The notes beneath the pieces were generated by a model. It saw only the letters and a list, made by a program, of their open reading frames with translations. It was not told the DNA's origin and did no database searches. Shown in pieces: positions 35,900 to 45,409 of a DNA stretch of 58,499 nt. The position numbers and the translations under genes are program-made. Source of the stretch: Candidatus Sulfotelmatobacter sp. Lineage in GTDB: Bacteria > Acidobacteriota > Terriglobia > Terriglobales > Acidobacteriaceae. Position 1 is the first letter of the stretch, and each line of letters starts with the position of its first letter. Where the stretch lies: the NCBI GenBank assembly GCA_017883385.1, contig JADGNQ010000020.1:1-58499 (forward strand). Reading direction: 5' to 3'.

Positions 35900-38617
35900 T
35901 CATTTCTTCACTCCTGCCGTCCAGTTCAACACGACGGTGAGGGGTTCGGAGGAAGCTGCTACGGTATCGACGAGGAACCGCTTTCCATCGGCAGTGACAT
36001 CCCAGTGAAAAGAATTCAGGGCGGCATCATCGCGATAGATTGGGGCCTGAAACAGGAATTTGGGAACGCCGGCCTTGAATTCCCGCTCACCACTTACGTC
36101 CACCGCCATTATTTTGCCGTCTAAGGAAACGTAGAACAGTTCCTTGCCATCCCGCCGCCAACGAGGCTGGTTGCCGCCATCGCGGGAGATCTGTATTTTG
36201 CTGCCACCTCCGGAGGAAACAGGAAACGGTTGGACATGAATTTCCGGCCTGCCGGACTCGTCCGATACGTACGCGATCCAACGGCCGTCGGGGGAGAATT
36301 GGCCTTGCTGTTCGTTGAACTCCGTATTGGCGAACGGAGTGGGCGTCCCAGAAGGCTGCCCGTCTGAGGTCAGAGGCAAGACCCATAGATCGGCATTGGT
36401 TTTTGGATCCTGGATGGTATAGAGCAGGAAGCGTCCGCTGCGAGACCAATCGTTGGGGACTTTATCACTAGTGGTCGGAGAGATCAGGATTTCTTCCCTT
36501 TCCGCCCCACCCGAGCCTTTTTGATACAGACCGACTCCGCGAGCGCGATGGCCCTCGAAGGCGATTCGGCCGCTGTCTGGCGACCACACTGGGGAGGTGG
36601 ACGGGCCAAAATCAAATGTCAATCGGGCGCTCACACTCCGAGCGAATTCAAGCAACCAGATGGTTTCGCTTTGGCCCGGCGCGCTTAGGTCGACGCGCGA
36701 GGCGGCCACTCGCGTTCCATCCGGTGATAGGGCAAGATCCGTATAGGTGTATGTGCCCGCGTCGGACCCGCGAATGTGACCGAGAACCTTTCCCGCCCGG
36801 TCGAACCAAGTTAGTTCGGTTGCTGTTGTTGCGCTCCTCTTCCGATAAGCCAGGACATCGTTCGCGGAGGCGGAAAAACTGCCCGAAAGGAAGAGGCTGC
36901 CGACCTGGTCGGCCACGGGAACAGGTTCGCCCACCAGTTCAAGTCGACGAACATCGAAGGACTGCGCCATTAGCGTGCTTTCTCGCATAAAGAGCAATCG
37001 TCCCAGGGCTGGGTCCGCGGTATGCGCATAAACCGGCATCAGCGGAGTGGCTAGAAGTTGCTTGGGACTTTGCTGCTCAGGCTTGTCATCGAGTGAGCCA
37101 ACAAAAATGCCAGGGTTGTGAGGCGCTCTCAGATACACAAAATGCCGTCCGTCGGGTAGAAAGGACGGAAACACGTGGACATCGTTGCCTCCCGTAGTTG
37201 TCAGGAGCGTGGCGACGCCTCCAGCCGCCGAGACCTGCATAATGCCTGGCCCCTCTGTGCCGAAGATGATTACATCCTCCCGGTTCCATGCACCGCCGAG
37301 GACAACCGTGGCCGCAGTGTCGCAAATAGCTTGTGGGGGTCCGCCCGAGATGTCGATCTTCTTCAGCTTTCCTCCGGCTTGAAACGCAATGAATCGGCTG
37401 TCCGGAGACCAGAAGACGGGTGGTGCGAACACGTCTTCCGTGTTCGGCAGCGGGCGTGCTTCAAGCGCATCCAATGCACGAATCCATATGAGATTATGCC
37501 CACCCGAACCAGGGGCAATGAATGCCAGCTGACGACCATTGGGCGATAGTGCGAAGGTGCGAATACCCGCAGGCAAGGAGATTTGGAAACGCACTGGCTC
37601 GGCCACAGAATGCGTTTCGCTGAAATGGAAGAACGCAATCGGCGTGAGAGTGACGAAAAGCAGAGCCACGATGCCCCACGCAAGCCAACGGCGCCACGGT
37701 TTCGCCGAATGTGCGATGGCTCCCACCGAGTCGACCTGCGGCACACCGGAGAGAACTTCTTCCAGCACGATGCGTGCATCGCCGATGGCTTGGAGTCGCT
37801 GCCTCACATCTTTCTTCAGGCAGCGATGTAAGAGGGAGCGAACCTGCGGCTGCGTGGCGATGGGAATGTAGGACCAATCCGGTTCTTCCTTGAGCACCGC
37901 CGCGAGGGTATCCGTAACGGTCTCCCCGCGGAATGCCACCCGCCCCGTGAGCATTTCGTAGAGCACGCAGCCAAAAGCCCAAACATCCGTGCGCCGATCA
38001 ACCGCTTTGCCCTTCGCCTGTTCGGGCGACATGTAGGCCGCGGTGCCCAGGATTGTTCCCACCTGCGTGGCCATGCTGATCGTTGGTGAATCAGAGATGT
38101 CGGTAGAAGCCGCATCATTTTCGAGCGCCTTCGCTAATCCAAAGTCAAGAATTTTCACCACAAGACTGGTCGCGAGCTTGTCATTGGTGGTCAGCTTGAT
38201 ATTCGCAGGTTTCAGATCTCTGTGGATGACGCCCCGCTCGTGCGCGTATTCAAGTGCCTCGCAAATCTGTTTTGCAACCGACAGGACGTCATCCAGCGGA
38301 GTGGCGCCTTGCCTGATGCGGTCTGCCAACGTCGGGCCCTCCACCAGCTCCATCACCAGCGCGCGAGTGTGATCGGAGTCTTCCAGGCCATAGATGGAAG
38401 CGATATTGGGGTGATTCAGCGAGGCGAGAAGTTTGGCTTCGCGCTCGAAGCGTGCCATACAGGCTGGATCTCGCACGAACGCTTCGGGAAGGACCTTCAG
38501 CGCTACGTCGCGGCTGAGTTTCGTGTCCCGAGCCCGATAGACCTCACCCATTCCGCCCGCCCCAATGGCCGACAGGATTTCATAGGGGCCAAGACGTTTA
38601 CCAAGGGAGATCGCCAA
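35900..38617 (-). CDS. Ser/Thr protein kinase with C-terminal TolB-type propeller (905 aa)
   Basis: Kinase residues 11-280: glycine loop GAGGMGEVY, Lys41, HRDLKPAN (132-139), DFG 158-160 and SPEQAKG, all intact. One membrane helix follows (about 320-340, WGIVALLFVTLTPIAFF). A TolB/WD40-like propeller comes next (SPNGRQLAF, SPDSRFIAF, SPDGTRVAA, SPDGRWIAY). The same architecture as the kinase at 17311 but a clearly diverged paralogue. The start is a TTG (38615-38617) with GGTGAG a few bases upstream. Shares a divergent spacer with the RidA gene. Confidence 0.92.
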   Translation of the reverse strand: MAISLGKRLGPYEILSAIGAGGMGEVYRARDTKLSRDVALKVLPEAFVRDPACMARFEREAKLLASLNHPNIASIYGLEDSDHTRALVMELVEGPTLADRIRQGATPLDDVLSVAKQICEALEYAHERGVIHRDLKPANIKLTTNDKLATSLVVKILDFGLAKALENDAASTDISDSPTISMATQVGTILGTAAYMSPEQAKGKAVDRRTDVWAFGCVLYEMLTGRVAFRGETVTDTLAAVLKEEPDWSYIPIATQPQVRSLLHRCLKKDVRQRLQAIGDARIVLEEVLSGVPQVDSVGAIAHSAKPWRRWLAWGIVALLFVTLTPIAFFHFSETHSVAEPVRFQISLPAGIRTFALSPNGRQLAFIAPGSGGHNLIWIRALDALEARPLPNTEDVFAPPVFWSPDSRFIAFQAGGKLKKIDISGGPPQAICDTAATVVLGGAWNREDVIIFGTEGPGIMQVSAAGGVATLLTTTGGNDVHVFPSFLPDGRHFVYLRAPHNPGIFVGSLDDKPEQQSPKQLLATPLMPVYAHTADPALGRLLFMRESTLMAQSFDVRRLELVGEPVPVADQVGSLFLSGSFSASANDVLAYRKRSATTATELTWFDRAGKVLGHIRGSDAGTYTYTDLALSPDGTRVAASRVDLSAPGQSETIWLLEFARSVSARLTFDFGPSTSPVWSPDSGRIAFEGHRARGVGLYQKGSGGAEREEILISPTTSDKVPNDWSRSGRFLLYTIQDPKTNADLWVLPLTSDGQPSGTPTPFANTEFNEQQGQFSPDGRWIAYVSDESGRPEIHVQPFPVSSGGGSKIQISRDGGNQPRWRRDGKELFYVSLDGKIMAVDVSGEREFKAGVPKFLFQAPIYRDDAALNSFHWDVTADGKRFLVDTVAASSEPLTVVLNWTAGVKK

Positions 38618-38912
38618 GGGTTCTCACCAACTTAGAGTTTCACAAGTATACGCGGTGATCACTCGCGAAGCCGATTTCTGGTGGGCTAACAAGATCAACC
38701 TGGAGAAGTACATCAGATCCGATAATGGTGACTGCACCGATCAATCCTCGGCAAGGGAAAATTCCGTTCACAAGTTGCCTGGCGGCCTTGGTGACAATTT
38801 CAATTCCTCGAGAATAGAGTGGTTGGACAACTCGGGCCGGTTTCCGACACGATCGCCACTTGGAGTATTCCCTAGTGCAGACATCAGATTCCTTCTGAGA
38901 ATTGGAGACGAA

Positions 38913-39290
38913 ATGAGTACACAACGGATGGGGACCACTGAAGGTATGGACATACCGGGCATGAAGGTCGTCCCGGTAATCAGCCTCAGCGTCGTGCACA
39001 ACGACGTCGTTAGTCTCTGCGGTATGACCGCCGACCCCATCGGTGACGTGAAGGTGCAGACGAGACAAGTGTTAGAGCGCATCGACCACCTACTGCAAAT
39101 GGCCGGTACGGATAAATCGAAACTCTTGGTCGCCCAGGTGTGGCTGGCGAACATGCGCGATTTTGACGATCACAATTCCGTTTGGAACGACTGGGTGGAT
39201 AGAAAGAATCCCCCCGTCCGCGCTTGTGTGGGGGCCCAACTCTGGCATCCAAGCGTCCTCGTTGAGATTATGGTCACCGCTGCGAAATAG
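38913..39290 (+). CDS. RidA/YjgF/UK114-family protein (125 aa)
   Basis: RidA proteins hydrolyse reactive enamine/imine intermediates made by PLP enzymes. The start MSTQRMG follows GGAG by 5 nt. Conserved features include LCGMTADP, a helix DHLLQMAGTDKSKLL, the substrate Arg in PPVRACVGAQL and Glu in VLVEIMVTA. It is a little divergent from the canonical archaeal/bacterial RidA, nearer the subfamilies with unassigned substrates. About 295 nt of spacer separate it from the divergent kinase. Confidence 0.85.
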   Translation: MSTQRMGTTEGMDIPGMKVVPVISLSVVHNDVVSLCGMTADPIGDVKVQTRQVLERIDHLLQMAGTDKSKLLVAQVWLANMRDFDDHNSVWNDWVDRKNPPVRACVGAQLWHPSVLVEIMVTAAK

Positions 39291-39636
39291 CAATGACGCC
39301 CGCGGTTCGTAGCTCCGAAGCGCGGGCTTCAACGTTGCACACAAGATGCCTGGTCCTGGGCGAGTGGTCGGCTAGACCAGTTAGATCGCCCGGCAGAGCC
39401 GCTCTCGCCTTAGAAAGGACGTTCCTCTTCCCAGTTCCCTTGGTAACCCACTCGTACACTCCCTTTTGGTAACCCTTGGTAACCATGCGGTTCGTGACTC
39501 CCCGACGTACAATTGGCCTTGTCCGGTCAGTCCATCTGCCGAGATGGGAGATGGCCTTCGGGGCAGTACCCGGGAGCAGTTTCCCGAGCGTTCAGCGGGT
39601 TCTGTATCAAGACCAGGGTTTGGAGTTCGCACTCTT
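39291..39636. other. Leader of the large TPR gene with three TTGGTAACC copies
   Basis: 346 nt without a gene. TTGGTAACC occurs at 39440-39448, 39466-39474 and 39476-39484, in direct orientation. A TACAAT box lies near 39509. The three copies could be a regulator binding site or may be chance. Confidence 0.5.
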
Positions 39637-42600
39637 ATGGCATTGTTCGGGTTCAACAAACAAAAAGTTCTCAGCGCTGCGGAGAAGTATGTCCAGCAGG
39701 GCAAGCTGCAGAATGCCATCACCGAGTACGAAAAGGTCCTCAAGCACGACACCAAGGATCTGACGGTCACCAACACCGTCGGCGACCTCTATTCCCGCGG
39801 CGGCGACAGCGACAAAGCCACCGAGTGCTTCAAAATTGTAGGCGATGCTTATGCCAGCCAGGGCTTCACGGTCAAAGCCATCGCCATGTACAAGAAGATC
39901 TGCAAGCTCCAGCCTTCTCTCGAGAGCTTGCTGAAGCTGGCCGAACTCTACACCCAGCAGGGCCTTTTCAACGACGCCCGCGCCCAGTACCTGCAGGTTG
40001 CGGAAGAATTCCTGAAGGCCGGCGAGCTCGAGAACGCAGTCCGCATCTTCCAGAAGATTCTCGAGATGGACCCGGAGAACAGCACCATGCGGGTACGCCT
40101 GGCGGAAGTCTATATTCGCCTGGGCAAGAAGACGGAAGCCTGGCAGATTTTCTCCGCCGCCGCCGAAAGCCTGCGTTCCAAAGGTTCCCTCGCCGCCGCC
40201 GATGAAGTTCTGCAGCGCATGCTCACCCTCGATCCGGGCAACACTTATGCCCTGCTCATGCAGGGCAAGAACATGATCGAGTCCGGCGATGCCGCCGGAG
40301 CCGTAACCACTCTTTCCAAAATCTCCGACATCGATTCCAGTCCTGAGGGTCTCCGGGATCTGCTGAAGGCCTATCTGCAGGCCGGTCAACTCTCCGACGC
40401 GGGAGCTGTCGCGAACAAGCTGCTGACGGTCCACAACGATCTGGCGGCCATTGCCAGTTTCGCCGACGCCCTCATGCAGGCCGGGCAGTACGAAAATGCG
40501 CTCCAGGTTTTCGACCAGCACGCCGAGCGCCTGCTGGCGGAAAACTCGGATAAGGTTCTCGACAGCCTGCACACCATCATCGGGCATGTGCGCGATAACC
40601 CTGCCTCTCTGGAAAAACTGCTCGACCTGTTCCACAAAGCCGGAGAGACCACGCACATCGGCGAAGTCATCGAACTGCTGGCTCATGCCAGCGTGCAATC
40701 GGGAGACCTGCCCCGGGCCCGCGATCTTTACCAGAAACTCGCGACCATGGAGCCGCAGAACCCCCTGCACACACAGAACTACCAGCAGGTGGTCAGCCAG
40801 CTCGGCGGTACGTCGGGCAGCAAGCTCATCACTCCCGAAGAAGCCGTCGTTCTCATCGACGATCTGGAAGCCACAGCGCCTTCTATTCACCAGCATTATT
40901 CCGACGAAGTGGCGCTCGCGATCCGCGCCGCTCTTACCGACGCCGAGCTCTTCATTTCTTACAACATGCCAGCGAAGGCGCTGGGCCCCCTGGTCGGGGC
41001 ACTGCCCATGGCGCCCAGCGATCTTCGTCTGAACCAGCGACTCGCGGCTCTGCACACCCGCGCTGGCCGTTTCGCCGAAGCGGGGCTCTGCTGCCGCACC
41101 TTGCAGGGCATCTACTCTGAAGCGGATCACCCTGAAGAAGCCACGCGCTACGGAGAACTCGCCGAGCGCTATGAAGAACGCTCCTTGCCTCACGAGGCCG
41201 CGCCCGTTTCCGACGACGCCTCCATCTTCCTGGACGCTGCCCAAGACGCGGACACGGCAGAGACTTCCGTGCCTGAGTTTTCCATCGACGAAGTTCCGGA
41301 AGAAACCGCTTCGGTCCAGGAACACGCGGCGCACGAAGAAGGTGCACCGGTGGTCCATGCCGCTTCGCCCTGGCCTGCGTCCGCCGATTCAGCTGAGGAA
41401 ATTACCGTCGAGCCCGTCGCCGACGAAGAGTTTGCGGTCGTTGAAGAATCTTCCAGCGCCACGGCCGAGCCGGCCGCAGCGTCCGAGGAAATCGATCTCT
41501 CCTCGGAGTGGGACGATGACACCATTACCGTAGAAGCCGACGAGCCCGCGGCCGAGGTGGCTGAAGAAGCTGCTGAAGTTGAAGTCGCCAGCGCCGTCGG
41601 GGATCATGAAGTTCCCGACTCCAGCAAGGCCGACGAGGCCATCGAAGAGATTCGCTTTTATCTTGCCCATGGCATGCCCGAGCAGGCTATGGCAGCCTTG
41701 GCCAAGCTCCAGACTCTGACCCGTGATCGCGCCAAACTGGCCGAACTGCGCGCCGAGGTGGAAGCGGCCACACCGCAGCCCGCTGAAGAAGAAGCAATCA
41801 CCGAACCGGTGGTCGAAGAGTTGACCGCCGAAGACATCCCGTCCATCGAGGTTGCGGTCGACGAAGAGCCGGCATCGGTCGAAGAGCTGGTTGAGGCCGA
41901 GCCACCCGCTGCCGAGGAACTCCCGGTGGTTGCTGAAGCCTCCATCGAACCTGAGCCGGAGCCCGTGGTTCACGAGCCCGAGCCAGAACCGACTGTCCTG
42001 AAGGAATTCGTCTCTGATCTCGAGACTTCGCTGGGCGAGGGATTCCTGCCCGCCGCGGTTTCCAAGCCAGCTACGCCGCCCATGGCGCCACCTGCCGCGG
42101 CAAAGCACGCGAAGCCTGCGATGGCCCCGGCTGCGCACACCGAGCCTGCGATCGCAGCACAGCACGCCGCCCCGGTTCTGGGCGAGTTCATAGCCGATAT
42201 CGAAGCGTCTCTGAGCGAAGACTTCCTGAAGGCCGCACCTGTCGCCGCACCGCAGCCTCCCGCTCCGGTCGCCAAGGCCAAGCCCGCTCCGCCGATCGCA
42301 GCAGCGCCAGTTCCGGCGCCGGTCGCGCCCGTGGTCGCAGAACCGATCGTGACACCCATCGCAGCGGCAAAGATCAGTTCGCATCTGGCTGCCAGCGCTG
42401 CCGCGTCAGCATCACCCACATCGCATGTCGCGCCGCCGGCGCATCAAAGTGCGCCAGCAGCCGCGCCAGCTGCGGCCTGGCCCACGCCTGCAGTGGAGGC
42501 TCCTAAACCGCACGCGCCTGCCATGCCTTCGTCCCATACGCCGGCTGCTGTCGCCAAAACTTCTCCGTTTGGCGATGACGCTGGTGTCGATCTCGCCGAG

Positions 42601-43032
42601 ATGTTTGGCGAACTCAAGCAGGATCTCGAATCCGGCGCCACCTCCTCCGATGAAGATCCCGAAACTCATTACAACCTCGGCATCGCCTTCCGCGAAATGG
42701 GACTGCTCGACGAGGCTATCGGAGAGCTGCAAAAAGCCTGCCAGTTCTTCGATCGCGGACATGCTTTCCCGCAGATCATGCAGACCTACACCTGGCTGGC
42801 GCAGTGCTTCCTGGAAAAAGGAGTGCCTGAGGCTGCCGTCCGCTGGTACGACAAGGCTCTCAACGTTCCCGGCATCGACGGCGAAACTCGCGTCGCGCTC
42901 CACTACGAACTGGCCTCCGCCTACGAAACCGCGGGCGACAAGCCTTCCGCCCTCAAGCACTTCATGGACGTTTACGGCAACAACATCGACTATCGCGACG
43001 TGGCCGAGCGCATTAAGGCTCTGAAGTCGTAG
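39637..43032 (+). CDS. Large cytoplasmic TPR protein with acidic and Ala/Pro-rich linker (1131 aa)
   Basis: No signal peptide. Residues about 10-510 are tandem TPR-like pairs (AITEYEKVLKHD, AIAMYKKICKLQ, AVRIFQKILEMD and so on). Residues 520-830 are very acidic (Glu/Val/Ala-rich, low complexity) with a TPR-like island near 670-700. Residues 830-1000 are Ala/Pro-rich with a repeated LGEFIADIEASL / LKEFVSDLETSL motif. A final TPR block lies at about 1005-1131. Such proteins scaffold multi-protein assemblies; the partner is unknown. The ATG at 39637 (MALFGFNKQK) has only a weak ribosome binding site. Confidence 0.85.
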   Translation: MALFGFNKQKVLSAAEKYVQQGKLQNAITEYEKVLKHDTKDLTVTNTVGDLYSRGGDSDKATECFKIVGDAYASQGFTVKAIAMYKKICKLQPSLESLLKLAELYTQQGLFNDARAQYLQVAEEFLKAGELENAVRIFQKILEMDPENSTMRVRLAEVYIRLGKKTEAWQIFSAAAESLRSKGSLAAADEVLQRMLTLDPGNTYALLMQGKNMIESGDAAGAVTTLSKISDIDSSPEGLRDLLKAYLQAGQLSDAGAVANKLLTVHNDLAAIASFADALMQAGQYENALQVFDQHAERLLAENSDKVLDSLHTIIGHVRDNPASLEKLLDLFHKAGETTHIGEVIELLAHASVQSGDLPRARDLYQKLATMEPQNPLHTQNYQQVVSQLGGTSGSKLITPEEAVVLIDDLEATAPSIHQHYSDEVALAIRAALTDAELFISYNMPAKALGPLVGALPMAPSDLRLNQRLAALHTRAGRFAEAGLCCRTLQGIYSEADHPEEATRYGELAERYEERSLPHEAAPVSDDASIFLDAAQDADTAETSVPEFSIDEVPEETASVQEHAAHEEGAPVVHAASPWPASADSAEEITVEPVADEEFAVVEESSSATAEPAAASEEIDLSSEWDDDTITVEADEPAAEVAEEAAEVEVASAVGDHEVPDSSKADEAIEEIRFYLAHGMPEQAMAALAKLQTLTRDRAKLAELRAEVEAATPQPAEEEAITEPVVEELTAEDIPSIEVAVDEEPASVEELVEAEPPAAEELPVVAEASIEPEPEPVVHEPEPEPTVLKEFVSDLETSLGEGFLPAAVSKPATPPMAPPAAAKHAKPAMAPAAHTEPAIAAQHAAPVLGEFIADIEASLSEDFLKAAPVAAPQPPAPVAKAKPAPPIAAAPVPAPVAPVVAEPIVTPIAAAKISSHLAASAAASASPTSHVAPPAHQSAPAAAPAAAWPTPAVEAPKPHAPAMPSSHTPAAVAKTSPFGDDAGVDLAEMFGELKQDLESGATSSDEDPETHYNLGIAFREMGLLDEAIGELQKACQFFDRGHAFPQIMQTYTWLAQCFLEKGVPEAAVRWYDKALNVPGIDGETRVALHYELASAYETAGDKPSALKHFMDVYGNNIDYRDVAERIKALKS

Positions 43033-43151
43033 AATAGCTCGATGCGTTTTTTCCCCAATTTTCTCCGCTCGGGGTCCAGTGCGCGCCGCAGTCATCGCTC
43101 CGTTGTTTCTCCAGACAGTCGGCTCAGCAGAGACCTCGGGAGCCGCTCCTG

Positions 43152-43523
43152 ATGACCGAACCCACTCCCGTCTCCAGCGTTCCCGCGAAGCCTCCGGAGG
43201 CCGCTTCGTCCTCGGTCGCGACGCCTGCAGTTCTTCTCGCGCCTCCCCCCGAAGCCGGGTTGTCGCAGACACACAGCGGCATACAACTCTGGATGCACCG
43301 CACTTCCGTCTTTCTTTTTGTTTTGATCAGTGCCGTGGCCGGAGTGCTGCTCATCATTCTCCCCTGGACCCCGGAGTGGACCGACAACTACCTTCTGCTC
43401 TCGTTCCCCAGCCTGCGCACCGTGGTCTCCAACGGCTTCTTTCGTGGCATCTGCAGCGGCCTGGGCCTGCTCGATATCTGGATCGGTTTCTGGGAGGCGC
43501 TCCACTACCACGAGCAACAGTAG
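43152..43523 (+). CDS. Small membrane protein (123 aa)
   Basis: A Pro/Ala/Ser-rich cytoplasmic N-terminus of about 45 residues, then two hydrophobic helices (about 52-72 and 94-115) around PWTPEWTDNYLLLSFPSLR, ending HYHEQQ. No family recognised. The N-terminal composition resembles the Ala/Pro part of the TPR protein encoded 120 nt upstream, with which it may be co-transcribed. Confidence 0.7.
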   Translation: MTEPTPVSSVPAKPPEAASSSVATPAVLLAPPPEAGLSQTHSGIQLWMHRTSVFLFVLISAVAGVLLIILPWTPEWTDNYLLLSFPSLRTVVSNGFFRGICSGLGLLDIWIGFWEALHYHEQQ

Positions 43524-43645
43524 ACCCATCGGTAATCCGGGGCCCATCTAACCATTCCCGTAACCCATCCGCTCCGGTATTCTGATGGCCTGCGCTTCTC
43601 GGCCCTGATGTTCACAACACGATTGACGAACGAGAGTCTTCACTC

Positions 43646-44524
43646 ATGACTGACCACCTCAAATCCGCGCCGGTCGCTTACCAGAATGAACCTTTCCTCG
43701 ACAGCCCCGACGGACGCATTCTCCGCATCCTGTCTGAGTATCAGGAACCCCTGGCGCGCTTTCGCCGGGAGCAAATTCAGGACACGGTCGTCTTCTTCGG
43801 CTCCGCCCGGTTTCAAGGACACAAGGATGCCACGAGGAATCTGGCCACACTCCAGCAAAACCACACCGCCACTCCTCCGGCACAGCTCGAAAAGGATCTG
43901 AAGCGCGCCCAGGCCGGTCTCGACATGGCCCGCTACTACGAAGACGCCCGGCGTCTTGCCCACATGCTGACCAAGTGGTCCATTCAAATTCCCGCGCGCC
44001 GCCACCGCTTCGTCGTCACCACCGGCGGAGGTCCCGGCATCATGGAAGCCGCCAACCTGGGCGCCCACGAAGCCGGCGGAAAGACGATCGGCCTCAACAT
44101 CCAGCTCCCTTTCGAACAGAGTCCCAACCAGTACATCACTCCGTCGTTGAACTTTCAGTTCCACTACTTCTTCATGCGCAAGTTCTGGTTCGCCTATCTC
44201 GCCAAGGGACTCGTCATCTTTCCCGGCGGCTTCGGCACCATGGACGAACTCTTCGAAATCCTCACGCTCGCGCAGACCGACAAGCTAGCCAAGAAAATCC
44301 TGGTGGTGATCTACGGCAGTGAATACTGGAACCGCATCATGAACTTCCAGGCGTTCGTCGACGCCGGCACTGTCGCTCCGGAAGACGTGGACCAGTTCAA
44401 GATCATCGACTCCCCCGAGGAAGCCTTCGAGTTCCTGCGTGATGGCCTGACGAAACACCACCTCGGCGGCACGCCCAAGAAACAAGGCGAAGTGTTGCCG
44501 GAAATTGCGAAGACGAGACCGTAG
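43646..44524 (+). CDS. LOG-family nucleotide phosphoribohydrolase (292 aa)
   Basis: The motif PGGFGTMDELFE, with GGGPGIMEAAN before it, is the signature of LOG/lysine-decarboxylase-like proteins, which remove ribose 5-phosphate from nucleotide monophosphates including cytokinin precursors. Substrate is not determined by sequence. Longer than the classic LOG (about 190 residues), with an N-terminal extension of about 90 residues that includes an FFGSARF strand; this fits the larger bacterial subgroup. Confidence 0.88.
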   Translation: MTDHLKSAPVAYQNEPFLDSPDGRILRILSEYQEPLARFRREQIQDTVVFFGSARFQGHKDATRNLATLQQNHTATPPAQLEKDLKRAQAGLDMARYYEDARRLAHMLTKWSIQIPARRHRFVVTTGGGPGIMEAANLGAHEAGGKTIGLNIQLPFEQSPNQYITPSLNFQFHYFFMRKFWFAYLAKGLVIFPGGFGTMDELFEILTLAQTDKLAKKILVVIYGSEYWNRIMNFQAFVDAGTVAPEDVDQFKIIDSPEEAFEFLRDGLTKHHLGGTPKKQGEVLPEIAKTRP

Positions 44525-44609
44525 GTTTTTCCTTCGTGAACCTTCGTGTCCTTCGTGGTTGGAGTTCTTGATGCTGATTTTTTCTTTCCGACCTGATCGC
44601 TGAGGGCTG

Positions 44610-45293
44610 ATGGCGAACAGCTGCCTTCTCTACTACATCACCGACCGCACCGCCTTCGCAGCCGACGAACCCTCCCGCCGTCGCCGTCTCCTGGAAAGAA
44701 TCTCCGAAGCCGCACGCGCTGGCGTCGACTACATCCAACTCCGCGAAAAAGATCTCCCCACGCGCGACCTGGAATCCCTGGCGATAGAAGCTGTGCGCAT
44801 CATCACACAACTGAGAACCGAGAACCGAGAACTGCGAACTGCTCTCCTCATCAACTCCCGCACGGATGTGGTGCTAGCCGCTAAAGCCGACGGCGTCCAC
44901 CTCCGTTCCGATGACATCTCGCCACAAGAAGTAAGAGCAGTTTGGACAAAATGTGGGGCGGGCACTCTTGCCCGCCAACTCTCACCACGAGAACCGCTGA
45001 TCGCAGTCTCCTGTCATTCCCCAGCAGAAGTAACCGAAACCGCCGCCAACGCTGCGACCTTCGCCGTCTTCGCCCCCGTCTTCGAAAAGAAGGAAGTCCC
45101 GACCGCGCTGGCCGCAGGCCTCGCCGCACTTCGCCAAGCGTGTGAAGCCAAGATCCCAGTTCTAGCTCTGGGCGGGATCACTCTGGCGAACGCCCACTCC
45201 TGCCTCGAAGCCGGGGCCTCCGGCATCGCCGCCATCCGCCTCTTCCAAGAGAACGAAATCGCCGCCGTCATACAACACCTTCGCCGCTCGTGA
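44610..45293 (+). CDS. thiE: Thiamine-phosphate synthase ThiE with repeat-derived segments
   Basis: Joins the pyrimidine and thiazole phosphates to make thiamine monophosphate. TIM-barrel motifs: YYITDR, IQLREKDL, INSRTDV, DGVHL, VSCHSPAEV and LGGITLANAHSCLEAGASGIAAI. Two stretches look inserted: about 11 residues around [11 protein letters not shown] (nt 44809-44843) and about 15 residues around KCGAGTLARQLSPR (nt 44946-44990), both made of repeat words. The core residues are intact, so it is probably functional. No TPP riboswitch was seen upstream. Confidence 0.92.
   Translation: MANSCLLYYITDRTAFAADEPSRRRRLLERISEAARAGVDYIQLREKDLPTRDLESLAIEAVRIITQLRTENRELRTALLINSRTDVVLAAKADGVHLRSDDISPQEVRAVWTKCGAGTLARQLSPREPLIAVSCHSPAEVTETAANAATFAVFAPVFEKKEVPTALAAGLAALRQACEAKIPVLALGGITLANAHSCLEAGASGIAAIRLFQENEIAAVIQHLRRS
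44809..44843 (+). repeat. Iterated GAGAACCGA words inside thiE
   Basis: AACTGAGAACCGAGAACCGAG is part of a run like that in mnmG (2280-2308). It is read as RTENRELRT in ThiE, in a surface loop position just before a core strand. Confidence 0.75.
44946..44990 (+). repeat. TGTGGGGCGGGCA hairpin inside thiE
   Basis: AAATGTGGGGCGGGCACTCT is followed by TGCCCGCC, a short hairpin with the same lead-in as the TGTGGGGACAGCC palindromes. Read in frame. Confidence 0.7.
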
Positions 45294-45330
45294 GGGTGTC
45301 GAACTGAGAGTCCCGAGGTAAAGCCGCTGA

Positions 45331-45390
45331 GGGTGCCCCATTCTAGTCTCGCCGTTCTTTGGCGAGACTAGAGTGGGGATTTTGACTTTC
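45331..45390 (+). repeat. GTTCTTT-loop hairpin, copy 2
   Basis: An 18-bp stem (CCCCATTCTAGTCTCGCC with GGCGAGACTAGAGTGGGG, one G-T pair) around loop GTTCTTT (45354-45360). Lies between convergent thiE and the DUF1905-type gene. Confidence 0.9.
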
Positions 45391-45409
45391 TATTCCCCGG
45401 AGACTCTCG

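Noticed and set aside
39607..41358. 583-codon open frame on the minus strand
   Set aside because: Antisense to the TPR gene, a shadow of its codon pattern.
44525..44609. TPP riboswitch upstream of thiE
   Set aside because: The 85-nt spacer holds only CTTCGTG-type repeat words and no TPP-motif sequences.
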